From Benincasa hispida (taxonomy: Eukaryota > Streptophyta > Magnoliopsida > Cucurbitales > Cucurbitaceae), in the NCBI RefSeq assembly GCF_009727055.1, contig NC_052353.1, positions 61,536,333 to 61,600,332 on the forward strand: a stretch of 64,000 nucleotides of DNA. The letters are read 5' to 3'. The position numbers and the translations under genes were made by a program. Positions 49,501 through 61,083 of this stretch are shown piece by piece. Numbering within the stretch: position 1 is the first letter of the stretch; the number at the start of each line of letters is the position of its first letter. Under the pieces are notes generated by a model. It saw only the letters and a program-made list of their open reading frames with translations, was not told the DNA's origin and ran no database searches.

Positions 49501-52500
49501 TGAACTTTGCTCTATAATATTGTGGAAGAAGGAAGAAAAGGAAATAAAGGGCATTGATTGGGGAGGTGTTCCCATAGGTGCTTAGACATTTGAGCTTGAG
49601 CCTAAAACTTTGCACTATTAATGAAAATGCTTTTTCTTATCTGAAGAGTTTTTTTTACTTGTTTGTTGTTGAAACATACAAACATTTGAAGGATTTTCTA
49701 TGATTGTCTTTAATATTGACAGTGTGTCATGCGAGCAGAGTTGGGTTAGCAGAGTCGTTTTTTTTTTTTTTTTAGCACAGTTGAAAAAGAGAAACAGAGT
49801 TTGCATGGCTTGTCAAGGATTGAATAGAGTTATTTCTGTCAGGTAGTGGTGAAGATATTCCTTTGATTGGTTTTTCCTTTCTATTTATTGGCCTTACAGG
49901 TGAAGATATTCCTCCAATGCAATTGAAAGAAGGTGTATTTAGATGCATAATGCAGTTGTATGATTGCCTTCTTACTGAAGTACATGAACGTTGCAAGAAG
50001 GGATTAAGCTTGGCTAAACGTTTGAATAGCAGTTTAGCATTCTTTTGTTATGATCTTTTGTCCATCATCGAACCTCGCCAAGTATTTGATTTGGTATACT
50101 TCTCAAATATTTTGTTTTACTTCTTTTAGGTCTATATTATTAAGTTATGGGAGTAGGCAGCTATGTGTACTTTTAAAATCTAGCGGTGACGTTTATGTTT
50201 TTCTGTAAAACAAAAAAAATAAAATAAATAATCTAAACTTGTAAAGGAAGATTTTTTTTTTCCCCAAAAAAATTAGTTTTTAATAATTTCTTTTAGTTTT
50301 AGAATTCTCTGCAGGTATGGATGTAATTATACTATTGATAGTAATGCAGAGTAATACTTGCTTATGTTAACCATTCAATTTCAAGTTGAACTTAAATTTT
50401 TATAGTTGGGTTAAACCACTTGATAGCTGAATTATTTTTAAAGTACTAGGAAAACTGGACATATATTCAATTGCAAGTAGAGATGAAGGCATGACTTTCC
50501 TAAAGACATTCCTTCAAACATGGAGAATGAAAAGCTTCTAGTGTATAGCCTTCAGGATGTGGAATTCTTTGCTAGACTCACACCAATTTGATAATTAAAT
50601 ATATTTTTAATGAACATCTTACAGGTATCCTTGTACCTGGACAAGTTTTCAGGTGTCTGCCAACCAGTTCTGCATGACTGCAAGCTTACATTTTTGCAGA
50701 TTATATGTGATCACGACCTCTTTGTGGAAATGCCTGGAAGAGACCCTTCTGATAGGTGCCATATCTTCAACATATACTTTTATACTGCTTATATATCATT
50801 TTCTGCTCTGCAAATAAGAAACACGTTCATCTCTGTACAATTAAATAAAAGAGGAAATCTCTATAGGAAAATGCAAAAATGATCTTCAAAATATACTTCA
50901 ACATATAATTTAAAGCTTTGGCTATTTCTTTCTATATTTGAGGCTTCACTATACATGATACACTAAAATTTTATTTTGATACACGTTCCATTTCACGAGT
51001 TACCAGTCTTGGTATCTAATAAGATTAGGAAACTTAAACAAAGAGATTCATACAGATACGAGGTCAGGTTCAATCATTACTGAAATATTAGATGAATTAC
51101 CACATTATGTTGAAAAGAGTTGGGAAAAAACAATGACATGGGCTATGGTTCTAGTTTCTTTTATTGTGTTCAAATTCGGTTCATGTGATGTACCAGTTGA
51201 ATTCAGAGAAAAATGGCAGCACGGCTATGAGTTTCTCCCACTTTTTCTCTAAAATTGGCATTTGTGAATGCCTTGTGTACTAACAACACTGGGGCTTGTG
51301 TAATAAGGAGACCATCTTGGCTTTGAAGCTGGGATAGCTCATAATAAAAATTGAATGATGGTTGTTGTGACTTCTGAGAAATTTTGATTTAGTATTTGTA
51401 CTGTCGTGTTTGCCTTAACTTTCCTAGCTCTAGTATGTAGCCTCCTCTTTCCTCCTCTTCGTAGGCTCTGGGGACATGTGACTGAGTGCTTTGTAGAGTA
51501 GAAACTTTCCGTCCCTGGTTTTGGTAGAAAAAGTGGGAATAGGAACCTTTGGCTTGAGGAAAGAGGCCATCATGAAATTTTCAGGAAGTAAATCCCGAAA
51601 TGGGAGAGCTCCCTTTGGGTGTAAAAGTTCTCTAACAAAAGGGTCCCTGTAAATCATATGAAATTGGAAGGAAATGTTAGGAAGCTGAATTTTAGTAGTC
51701 CCTACTATCTCCATGCTAAATCTTACATGTTCATCGTGCTGTCTAGAATTTTTTTCAGAGCAAAATTGTCTTTCTTTTATCTATTTTCCATGAAGGACTT
51801 GTTATTGGATTTTATAATGCCTTGTGGCTTTTGTCTGACCAATTTTTTTTTACTGTTATAGGAACTACCTTTCATCTGTATTAATACAAGAACTTTTTCT
51901 TACCTGGGATCATGATGATTTACCTCTGCGGGCAAAGGTGAGACCAACCACAATCTGCAAGGGTTGGAGAAGTAGTCATGATACCGTTCAAAGGGCACTT
52001 AAATTTTCATACAGATGACCTTACTTTTGGTTTAACACATCTATTGTCTAAATTTGTTTTTGCGTTTGACCCACTTGGTTAACTTTTCTAATCTGGCTCG
52101 TTTCTGTAGGCAGCAAGAATTTTAGTTGTTCTTTTATGCAAGCATGAATTTGATGCTCGGTACCAAAAGCCTGAAGATAAACTATACATTGCTCAGCTGT
52201 ATTTTCCACTTATCGGGCAGGTGCATGTTTTTCTTTTAATCTATCCTATCTTTTTGTGTATATTTTAAAGTTAGCATGTTGAAAATTAGCTTAGCTTAAA
52301 TCAAGAGGTATTTTGGAATGATTTATTATCATTTCCAATATGTTAAAATTTTACATTTGTGCAATGAAACGTGATTCCATTTCTCTATTGAGCTCTTAAC
52401 TGTTGATTTAATTGTTATCACGATTTCAACTTAGTGCTCATCTCTTAGTAATCACTTTTGAAACAAACAACCTGTGTATGTCGGCAACTTCTTTGAATGT

Positions 52501-55500
52501 TGGGCTGTTTTTCCATAAGTTCATTTTTCTTAAAGCTCAATTTTTATGAAAAGAGTTGCTACCATTTTCATTATTTAGCAAGACTAAAATTTTTCTGACC
52601 TTCTATAGCTTTCAATGGTCCAAGACATGAATTTTAGTATCTGGGGAAAATTCATCTCCGAGTAGGTTGAACTAATACTAATAATATGTCAGCATTTATG
52701 TGATTCCATGAAGATCGTGTAGGGTTTACATAATTGGAAATAATAATTTCTGCTACAAATAGGCATTTTCAATATTTTTTTTTTTGAAAAAGAAACAAGA
52801 CTTTTCATTGAATGAAAAGAACTAATGCTCATGTTCAATATAAAAAATAGACATGTTCAATATAAAAAGTTACACCCTGTAGGTTTTCCCCTTTCCTCGT
52901 TGCTTTGAGGAGACCTGTGGAGAGTATATATTTGTCTTTGCACTCTCAAGATATTGGAGCTTCACATTATGACATAGGAAGTATTGACTATCCCTTTAGA
53001 AAGTTGCAACTTTTGTTTTTTGGTATCTTCCATTTAAAATCCATATTACGTGCTCGATGTACATCTTCAGTTTGTAGATGCATCTCTTGCTCACGAACAT
53101 TGGGTTCTAGAATATATTATCAATATATCACCATGTTGATCTTTACCAAGTTCAGTTTCTCGTATTGATTGTGTCATGTTTTGTGCAGATCTTAGATGAA
53201 ATGCCTGTCTTCTATAACCTAAATGCCATAGAGAAGCGTGAAGTTTTGATTGTGATTTTGCAAATTGTGCGCAACTTAGATGATACTTCACTTGTCAAGG
53301 CATGGCAGCAAAGCATTGCTCGAACCAGATTGTTTTTCAAACTCATGGAAGAGTGTCTTATTCTTTTTGAGGTTGTTATTTGATAATATATAGTCTCACT
53401 AAGACCATTGGTTCTATAGCTGATTTTCATTATTTTCTAGTTCGTAATATTGCTTGCTTCAATGTTGTTATTTTTGTTTAATAATCCCAAACCCTTATTG
53501 AAGTACCTATTACTTGTTTCCCTTCTGTGGTGATGATACAGTAATGAGTAAATGATACATCTCCCTGTTTTCTATCCAAAAACGAAAGTAATTGATATAT
53601 CTTCACCTTTGGTTTTGTGAATAAAAAGAAAAGTAAATAACATACCATCTCCTTTCATGTAGAGCACATATGATTCACTGATGTTATGTTTCTAAAAGAT
53701 GGTATGGAGGTTTACTTAAGTACTCAAATTTTCTTGATGTCCTATTTTACAGCATAGAAAACCTGCTGATGGCATGCTTATGGGATCCAGTTCTCGGAGC
53801 CCTGCTGCTGTTGGCGACGTACCTGGTTCCCCAAAGTACTCTGACAGACTTTCTCCTGCAATCAACAACTACCTATCTGAGGCATCAAGACAAGAATTCA
53901 GAGTGGGTACCTCTCTTTCATATTCTGCCTGACTACTGACCCTGTGTGGTGTCAGGGAGTCAGCAGCTTCCAAAACTCGTAATTGTTTCTAAAAAAATAT
54001 TTTTCCTGTTTTTGTTCCAAATCTACTGAGTTTGTAAATAATAATATAAATGTGCACATTATTGTAGACCTTTATTAATTTTCGGAGTCACAACTATTAA
54101 AAATAATTCTGAAAACATAAACTTTCTTTTTGGAAAAAAAAAAAACACAATTCCTCATGATTCGTTATCCATACTCAACAACTGCTATTTAGGTTATCAT
54201 TTCTTCTGATTTTTTGTTGCATCTTCTTCATTGCAGCCTCAGGGAACACCTGATAATGGTTATTTGTGGCAGAGGGTGAATTCTCAGTTGAGCTCCCCAA
54301 ATCAGCCATATTCCTTGAGAGAAGCACTGGCTCAGGCACAATCTTCTAGGATTGGTGCATCTGCCCAAGCACTAAGGGAGTCTCTGCACCCAGTATTAAG
54401 ACAAAAATTGGTAAGTTTCTCTGATTTTCAATTTTCTAATTTGATTCTCGGTAGTGACTATAGAACATTATTGTCATATCTATACTAGGCAACTTAACTT
54501 GTAAGTTTTCTCTCAGGAACTTTGGGAAGAAAACTTAAGTGCAGCAGTAAGTCTTCAGGTTTTGGAGATAACAGAGAAGTTCTCCTTGATGGCATCATCC
54601 CATAGCATTGCCACTGACTATGGGAAACTTGATTGCATCACCTCCATATTCATGAGCTTCTTCTCTAAGAATCAACCTTTGGCATTCCACAATGCCTTAT
54701 TTCCTGTCTTTAACAGTGTCTTTGATCTTCATGGTGCAACTTTAATGGCAAGAGAAAATGACCGTTTCTTAAAGCAAGTAACATTCCATCTTCTTCGGCT
54801 TGCAGTTTTTCGAAATGATAGCATAAGGAAAAGGGCAGTCACAGGGCTTCAGATACTTGTGAGGGTAAGATTTTTAAATTGAATCTTTCACCAACTTTGA
54901 ACTCTTGTTTTGTTATTTCTAAGATATATATATATATATTTTTTCTTTTGTGTTGCAGAGTTCTTTCTGTCACTTTATGCAAACGGCTAGATTGAGGGTC
55001 ATGCTCATAATTACTTTGTCAGAGTTGATGTCTGATGTGCAAGTAACTCAGATGAAGGCAAATGGGACACTCGAAGAGAGTGGTGAAGCACAGCGTCTAC
55101 GAAAATCCTTAGAAGACATGGCAGACGAATCGAAGAGTTCCAATCTGTTAAATGAATGCGGACTTCCTGAGAATGCTCTTGTCATAATTCCAGAAGCCTC
55201 TGCTGACAATAGGTGGTCCTGGTCAGAGTTGAAGTATCTTTCTGACAGTCTCCTCCTGGCTCTTGATGCTAGTCTAGAGCATGCTCTCTTAGTAAGTAGT
55301 TTGTGCCATTATGTTGCCATAATTTATCGCTATTTTCAGTTTTGGGTTGTAGATGTATGCCCTCGGTCCATTCTGTTCATTCCAGATGAAACGTGGGAAG
55401 TGCAGGGTTTTAGTGGTATATTTCAAGTTGTTCTCTCCTGGAACATGTAGTGGTACCTGGTGGCAACACCATTTTGTGATGTCTGTTATAGAAAAGTTTT

Positions 55501-57346
55501 CTTGGTTTGCATCCTGCGATAATGTACTTTATTCAATGTAACAAAGAAAATGCGTAAGGAAATAAGGATTTGATGCTGTTACGTTCTCAGTGGTATCTCT
55601 GGTTATATATGATGCTCACTTCCAAAGGGAGGTTTACTCCTTCGAACTAGTGTTATTTCTTGAAGTAGTTATTGCCCTCCAAAGACATGGAACAGTGACA
55701 GATGCTGGCTATTTTCTTTTTGATTTAGGCCTCTGTGATGTCAATGGATAGATATGCTGCTGCAGAAGGTTTCTACAAACTTGCAATGGCATTCGCCCCT
55801 GTGCCTGATCTTCATATTATGTGGTTATTGCATTTATGTGATGCGCATCAAGAGATGCAGTCATGGGCAGAGGCTGCACAGTGTGCTGTAGCGGTTGCGG
55901 CTGTGGTCATGCAGGTACTTTACATTTGATTTTCACTATACGGAATTTGTTATACTCAAATCTGTGTTGTTCTTGTGTGGGGGCTTAAGACGGGAGTTTT
56001 TAGTTCTTTGACATGTACTTGGATTTCCCTTAGGCTCTTGTTGCTCGAAATGATGGTGTCTGGAGCAGGGATCATGTCACAGCTCTACGCAGAATATGTC
56101 CTATGGTCAGCAGTGAGATCACCTCAGAGGCGTCAGCAGCTGAGGTGGAGGGATACGGTGCCTCTAAACTCACGGTCGACTCTGCTGTGAAGTACCTACA
56201 GCTCGCAAACAAGCTTTTCTCCCAAGCTGAGTTGTATCATTTTTGTGCTAGTATTCTGGAACTTGTAATTCCAGTTTATAAAAGTAGGAGAGCATACGGA
56301 CAACTGGCAAAATGTCACACTTTACTGACAAATATTTACGAATCAATCCTTGAGCAGGAATCAAGCCCCATCCCATTTACTGATGCAACATATTATAGAG
56401 TAGGATTCTATGGTGAAAAATTTGGGAAGCTGGATAGGAAGGAATACGTATATCGTGAGCCCCGTGATGTACGGTTGGGTGACATAATGGAGAAACTTAG
56501 TCATGTATACGAGTCTAGGATGGATGGGAGTCACACGCTACATATTATTCCAGACTCCAGGCAAGTGAAAGCGGAGGAGTTGCAGCCGGGAGTTTGCTAC
56601 CTACAGATAACGGCAGTTGATCCTGTCATTGAAGATGAAGATCTGGGAAGTAGAAGAGAGAGAATCATTTCTCTCTCCACTGGGAGTGTCCGTGCTCGCG
56701 TCTTTGATCGCTTCTTATTTGATACCCCATTTACCAAAAATGGAAGGACTCAAGGTGGACTAGAAGACCAATGGAAGAGGAGGACTGTTCTACAGACTGA
56801 GGGCTCCTTCCCAGCATTGGTAAATAGACTCTTAGTAACTAAGTCTGAATCGCTCGAGTTTTCCCCGGTTGAAAATGCAATTGGAATGATTGAAACTAGA
56901 ACTGCTGCTCTGCGGAATGAACTGGAAGAGCCTCGCAGTTCTGAGGGTGATCAACTTCCACGACTCCAGAGCCTTCAGAGAATACTCCAAGGCAGTGTTG
57001 CAGTTCAAGTGAGCTTCTCACTTAATTTCTATTCTAATTTTACGCTCATACGATTGCATTTTTAGAACCCTCATGTACTCTATGAATGCAGGTTAATAGT
57101 GGAGTCTTGAGCGTGTGCACTGCATTCTTGTCTGGTGAGCCAGCTACGAGGTTGCGTTCGCAAGAGTTGCAGCAACTCATTGCTGCGCTCCTCGAATTTA
57201 TGGCTGTATGTAAACGTGCAATTCGAGTTCATTTTAGATTAATTGGAGAGGAAGACCAAGAGTTCCACACCCAACTAGTGAATGGATTTCAGTCTCTCAC
57301 CGCCGAACTATCGCATTACATTCCCGCCATTTTATCTGAACTGTAA
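34508..57346 (+). CDS. SPK1: SPIKE1, DOCK-family Rho-of-plants GEF
   Basis: Thirty exons: 34508-34564, 34661-34823, 36703-36824, 36939-37039, 37154-37209, 37338-37435, 37526-37663, 38226-38537, 38666-38956, 41539-41706, 41868-42059, 42169-42212, 42846-42915, 43043-43204, 43417-43524, 43681-43718, 44099-44243, 44704-44830, 49900-50093, 50625-50755, 51862-51937, 52110-52220, 53189-53371, 53753-53902, 54237-54410, 54517-54864, 54959-55291, 55729-55914, 56034-57008, 57092-57346. Phases close throughout, giving 1835 aa (Arabidopsis SPK1, about 1830). Conserved blocks include LEQWPHLNELVQCY, PAYEPAFDWENER, the DHR1 region, WQQSIARTR and the DHR2 GEF region. SPIKE1 activates ROP GTPases at membranes and ER exit sites, feeding the WAVE-ARP2/3 actin pathway; mutants have unbranched trichomes and simplified pavement cells. 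The first ~19 residues differ from Arabidopsis. No internal stop or frameshift was found. The introns hold several transposons. Confidence 0.96.
35233..35430. repeat. Intron 2 duplicated block with inverted half-copies
   Basis: TAAACTACGGAATTAATATC occurs at about 35232 and 35403. Between them are opposite-strand echoes (AAACCATGACTTG near 35267 against CAAGTCATGGTT near 35297). It looks like a small rearranged repeat inside SPK1 intron 2. Confidence 0.6.
35538..35820. mobile_element. Possible MITE in SPK1 intron 2
   Basis: The left end has TTTGGGGCTGTTTGGGGCGC and the right end GTTGGGCCCCAAACATAAG, so GGGGC..CCAAA-type ends face each other across about 280 bp. A GATGATATAGGATGTGGGGA block also repeats inside. 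Inverted ends are short and imperfect and no target duplication is clear. Confidence 0.45.
35823..36300 (-). pseudogene. LINE zf-RVT remnant in SPK1 intron 2
   Basis: On the minus strand near 36235-36293 the sequence reads LCNRDEDHHIFIHCLFAK, the zinc-binding C..C..H..H..C pattern found at the C-terminus of plant L1-type reverse transcriptases (zf-RVT). A decayed tail follows leftwards (36146-35823). The remnant is antisense to SPK1. Confidence 0.65.
39661..39873 (+). mobile_element. LTR-family fragment in SPK1 intron 9
   Basis: It begins TGTTGATGACCTAAGTCTCG and contains GGAGACATACAGGTGGATCG followed by TTTAAATGATAACC. These are the start and first landmark of the long LTR family in the left part of the window, here truncated to about 210 bases. 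Confidence 0.7.
40556..41351 (+). mobile_element. Retroelement debris with PBS, SPK1 intron 9
   Basis: At 41340-41351 there is a perfect TGGTATCAGAGC, the plant tRNA-iMet primer-binding site, so the sequence just upstream should be the end of an LTR. Further left (40556-40591) a T-rich GATAAGAAGCATTTCATTGA stretch resembles a minus-strand LINE 3' end. The LTR start and partner could not be identified. Confidence 0.5.
41539..42212 (+). other. SPK1 DHR1 (C2-like) coding exons 10-12
   Basis: Residues ~447-581, continuing into the next exons, encode the DHR1 segment: NEPFLQLFHCLYVYPLTVSL, RKRNLFIRVELREDD, the LPATWTPKHHLLFTFF block and PVPIGYASLPLSTHA. In DOCK proteins this C2-like domain binds phosphoinositides and targets the GEF to membranes. 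The match to SPIKE1 is direct; lipid binding is inferred from the family. Confidence 0.85.
45200..49300 (-). mobile_element. L1-type LINE in SPK1 intron 18, decayed
   Basis: Antisense to SPK1. From right to left: a proline-rich ORF1-like remnant (49298-48688); an AP-type endonuclease (48538-47984; NPMVVILQETKLEE, SGIYGPS, WILEGDFNVSRW); reverse transcriptase pieces (47493-46200; TYICLIPKHADAGRVGDYKPISLT, PINRQKSEIMGINL, LGLPLHGKPRTLSFW); and a C-terminal region with LGNGRSISFCGDSW and a zinc-knuckle-like tail (46076-45221). The RT catalytic FxDD region is frameshifted, and other stops are present. No poly(A)-type tail is visible at the left end. It accounts for most of the 5.07-kb intron. Confidence 0.9.
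51430..51714 (-). other. Unassigned minus-strand open frame in SPK1 intron 20
   Basis: A 94-codon antisense frame with no recognised domain, containing PIPTFSTKTRDGKFLLYKALSHM. It may be a piece of a LINE ORF1 or gag, since similar antisense insertions occur in other introns of this gene. No function can be given. Confidence 0.25.
52772..52830 (-). mobile_element. LINE 3'-end remnant in SPK1 intron 22
   Basis: A T run followed by GAAAAAGAAACAAGACTTTTCATTGAATGA. Read on the minus strand this is TCAATGAAAAGTCTTGTTTC plus a poly(A) tail, a typical plant LINE 3' terminus. Confidence 0.5.
55729..57346 (+). other. SPK1 DHR2 (GEF) coding exons 28-30
   Basis: Residues ~1365-1835. Exon 28 starts the helical lobe (MDRYAAAEGFYKLAMAFAP, HIMWLLHLCDAHQEM). 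Exon 29 (975 nt, the longest) holds ATYYRVGFYGEKFGKLDRKE, VCYLQITAVDPV and RVFDRFLFDTPFTKNG. Exon 30 ends SHYIPAILSEL. This is the catalytic DHR2/DOCKER region that exchanges GDP for GTP on ROPs, and it is the most conserved part of the protein. Confidence 0.9.
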
Positions 57347-57902
57347 GCACTGTGAATAACCACTTTTTTTCTTTTCTTTTGCCATTTTCTTGGGTTTCGT
57401 GTAGTAACAAAATCTACATTTTTCATCATTATTGATGTGTAGTCTGCCGCAACATTGTATTCTTGTATATATAATTTTTTCTTTTCAGTAGATCGAGGTT
57501 TTACTGTATAAATGTGGCGTGTGCTAAGGGGTTGTAAAAATAATCAACCACAAAGATCAATCGTTAATTAATTTACTGTTTGTCTAATATGCATATTCTT
57601 GAAATCTAAATGACGTATTTGAGGTTGCGCCCATGTAAACACACACATTTAAGATAACCGAGTTTCCTTTCGACAATCTCTGAGTACTAATTTCATACTA
57701 TCTTGATCTTGCAATTACAGCCATGGTTAAGTATATAAATACGTGTCCCAAGCGTCACGAAATGTGTGGAATCAGAATTCCCAATCCCAGTTAGATGCAA
57801 CATTCTGGTGGACAGAAATTTGGATTCCTTGAATAATGCCTAAAAAAATGGCAAATGCAGTACTAATATTTAAATTATCTAATTAATTGGTGACGTTGGG
57901 CA
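57347..57902. other. Convergent intergenic spacer
   Basis: It holds the 3' UTRs of SPK1 (+) and the SDR gene (-), which end tail-to-tail. No further gene is seen. Confidence 0.7.
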
Positions 57903-60900
57903 TCACAGCTTGCTTTTTGGAACACCAACAGGTGAATTTCTGGACCTCTTTTCCACTACTCGAGACAATTGCTTAACGGCCTCCTTGGGAAGCCTGCGAG
58001 GCGAGCTCAACCACATCCCTCCATCAGCAATGATAGTTGTTCCATTCACGTATTTACCTTCAAAATAGATACAATGTTCGATATTTAATTAACTAAAGAT
58101 TGATCTTGTGCAGTTCTAAATAATTGACTCCTAAAACTTTGAGATTCTACAACAAATACATTGTATACTTAATTTCTTTCTCAAAGATACTTTCCATGAC
58201 GGTAGTGTTTTTAAAACTCCATTTTCAAATGGTGACCAAATGATCTCTTCAACCTAAACAAAAATCATGGAGAGCGAATATCTATTATACTTTTCATTTT
58301 TCAAATGAAACATACTTGGGTAAGTCCCAGCGCAAAAGCCAATAAAATGCGTATGCAGTATTGCCTAAATTCATGATTTCATCTATATGTCAGATCATAT
58401 GTTAAGAAGTGAGGGTTAAGGTTTCAAAACATTCTGAAAACATGTATTTTTATCCCAAAAAGAAAGAAAAAACATTTAGATTAACATCCATAGAACTACT
58501 GTAGAAAAGTAAGAAAGATTGCATGATTGAGAGAGGCACACCTGCATCCGAGGCAAGGTAGATGGCAGCCATAGCAATATCCCATTTTTCTCCTATTCTG
58601 TAGAGAGGCATATCTTCCCTTACTTTGCTATCTATCTCTTCAGGTGCGAGTTTACTCAGACCAGTAGTACCCTTGATGGGTCCTGGTGCAATGCCATTAA
58701 CCCTAATATCATAATCAGCCCCCCATTCCAGAGCTAAATTTCTTGTAATAGCGTCTACAGCTGCCTGTTTGAAAGAAAATTCTAAGAAATTTCTTCCAAC
58801 CAAAAAAGAGAAATTATAACCTTCAGACATGATCACAACTAACCTTGGCTGCAGATACATGAACTTGATACCAGGTAGCTGTGTAGTGCAAAGTTGCACT
58901 AATATTAATAATTGTTCCGCCGGTAAGTGAGTTCCTTCCAGGTCCTCCTTTCTTGAGATATTTGAGGGCTTGATGGCACATTGTGAATGTGCCAACTGAA
59001 TCAATATCCATAACTGCAGGGGATTTCTAAAATCAAGTGTAAGTAAATATAATATGTGGCACTTCATGAAATGCATGTTCTGGCAATAAGCCCCATTCCA
59101 TAGAATGCTTCTCTATTAAAATAATATGATTAACTTTGAATGACAAACACATGGTACTTACACTTTCAACTTTGTGTGTTTTAGGCCTGTGAGTTTTGTG
59201 ACTAAAGTTGAAATTTAACCAAAAATTTTGCAAAAAGAAAGTAAGATGGACAAAAAGGCTAAAAGTTCCCTTGAAACAATAACATCAAGTACGAGGTTTA
59301 AACTTTAATAAGAACGTATTTGTAACATGTGAGACTTTCTATTTCTATGTTCTCCTTTCAATTGAATAAATATTAGATGAGTTATGATAGATGGAATTCA
59401 GGAGTATGCAACAACCACAAAATGCTTCCAACAGACATTTTTTCTCTCATGATCCCTTTGGACTAATATCAAGTAAAAGCAAGGCTACATAATTATTGAA
59501 AGTAGCAATTGAATGCAAACAGAACCTGTTCGAAATCCATTGGGAGACAAATCTTCTGCTGATACCAGAAAGTTCCCAGCTGCTGCATTCACAAGAATGT
59601 CCAGACTACCAAGATTATTGAAAGTAGACTCAACTACACTACTTGCGTCTTCTTGTTTACGAACATCACCTTCAAATCCAAATGCCTGCAATGAACAGTA
59701 AACCAAAAACAGGTTTCAGATCAGAATCAAGTTCAGATTTCTCAAAGTATGACATGGGTGTTTATTCATATTAGTTGGAGACTTAGAGTCCACCTACACA
59801 TCCATGTGTGGCGTACTCAAATAAAAAGAGTCCGCCTACACATCATCTGAAGTATACACAAACTATAAGCCTAAGCAACTACTCTTGAATTTTTTATAAG
59901 CAACACCTTTCTTTCTTTCTTTCTTTTTTTTCTTGGGTAAGAAGCCTAGCTTTCATTGGAAGTGAAAGAAAACAAGGCATACAAAAAACAAGTCCATAAA
60001 AAAAAAAAAAAAAAAAGCCTTGGACTGCCTACAAGAATGATATCCAAGTAACCTCATTTTCAGTTATAATTATACCGAAATATATTGGAGAAATTATCGA
60101 AAATAACATCCAAAAGTTTTTTATCTTTAACAATTAGCAACTCATTGCCATAGTTTTTCACCATCCTTCACGGTCAAGATCAAATTTGAAGGATTGTATG
60201 TAATCTTTTCTAAATCTCATAAAGTCTAATCTTCTTCAAATTAATTAGAATAGGGTTTTTAATGATTGATTTTAATATTTATGATGAATCAAATATTCAT
60301 TAGTTGCATAAACCAAAGATTTCAGAAATTGCAAAATATGTAATATTTATGATGAACCAAATATTTGAAAACTTCTTTAATATTTATGGTCATACACACA
60401 CAAAAACTACTTTGACTTCGACGTGCTATTTGTGGAAGATGAAAATATTTAAGGGTAATTTTTAACAATTTTCCAACATGATGAAATATATCAGTGCGTT
60501 ACAATCTAAAATAGCAGCAGAATGTATTATGACCATTCGTTGCTCCAGCTTTGATAAGGTATACTTGTTCTTGCCATGACAAAGCAAACCAACTAAGAAG
60601 AAAACCTTTTTCACAATTCCAGATAGGCTCTATCTCTATAAGAATATTAATCAGTGGAACAATGTAACGAAACCGTAGAGGCAGAATGGTTTATGAAAAA
60701 AAAGAATTGCAAAAGGTTCATGAATTACTGCACAGTTCTTTCGTTTGTTTACTCTTTTGTATTCTATTAGATGAGAGATTATTCTACTCTACCTAGCATC
60801 CTTATGAGAGTAGGAGTTGTTGTTCATCAATAAGAGAAGTAGGGAAGAATTATGTTGAAAATAGCAAAAGTGAATGGAGTAAGTGGAAGAGAAATACCGA

Positions 60901-61083
60901 GATTCCGAGAGATCGGAGAGCGGCGACGGCGGAGTCGAGGACTTGCTTCCTTCGACCCATGATGGCAATGGCAGCTCCATGTTGACCAAATTGGGTGGCG
61001 ATTTCGAAGCCGATTCCAGAGCCGCCGCCAGTAATCAAAGCCACCTTCCCTCTCAATATGTCTGAACGGAAGGGGGACGCCAT
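57903..61083 (-). CDS. Peroxisomal 2,4-dienoyl-CoA reductase-type SDR
   Basis: Five exons, transcribed leftwards: 61083-60898, 59685-59526, 59013-58844, 58764-58542, 58057-57903. Phases close to 297 aa. It has the SDR NAD(P)-binding TGGGSGIGFEIA at residues ~18-29 and LVNAAAGNF in the NNAG position. Next come GTIINISA, IRVNGIAPGPI and the C-terminal TIIADGGMWL. The last three residues are SKL, a canonical PTS1 peroxisomal signal. Length and motifs match plant DECR/SDRB (about 298 aa). The enzyme reduces 2,4-dienoyl-CoA with NADPH so that polyunsaturated fatty acids can pass through peroxisomal beta-oxidation. The usual SDR catalytic Tyr position reads YQVHVSAAK, as expected for the DECR subgroup, which lacks the YxxxK motif. 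Confidence 0.95.
59908..60018 (-). mobile_element. LINE 3'-end remnant in SDR intron 1
   Basis: A (CTTT)n/T-rich run, then TTGGGTAAGAAGCCTAGCTTTCATTGG and, after about 50 bases, an A run of about 20 (59998-60017). On the minus strand this is the AATGAAAG...TTCTTACC-poly(A) arrangement of a plant LINE end, present several times in this window. Sense relative to the host gene. Confidence 0.5.

Noticed and set aside
54928..54942. (TA)n tract in SPIKE1 intron 26 as a regulatory element
   Set aside because: An ordinary short microsatellite next to the polypyrimidine tract.
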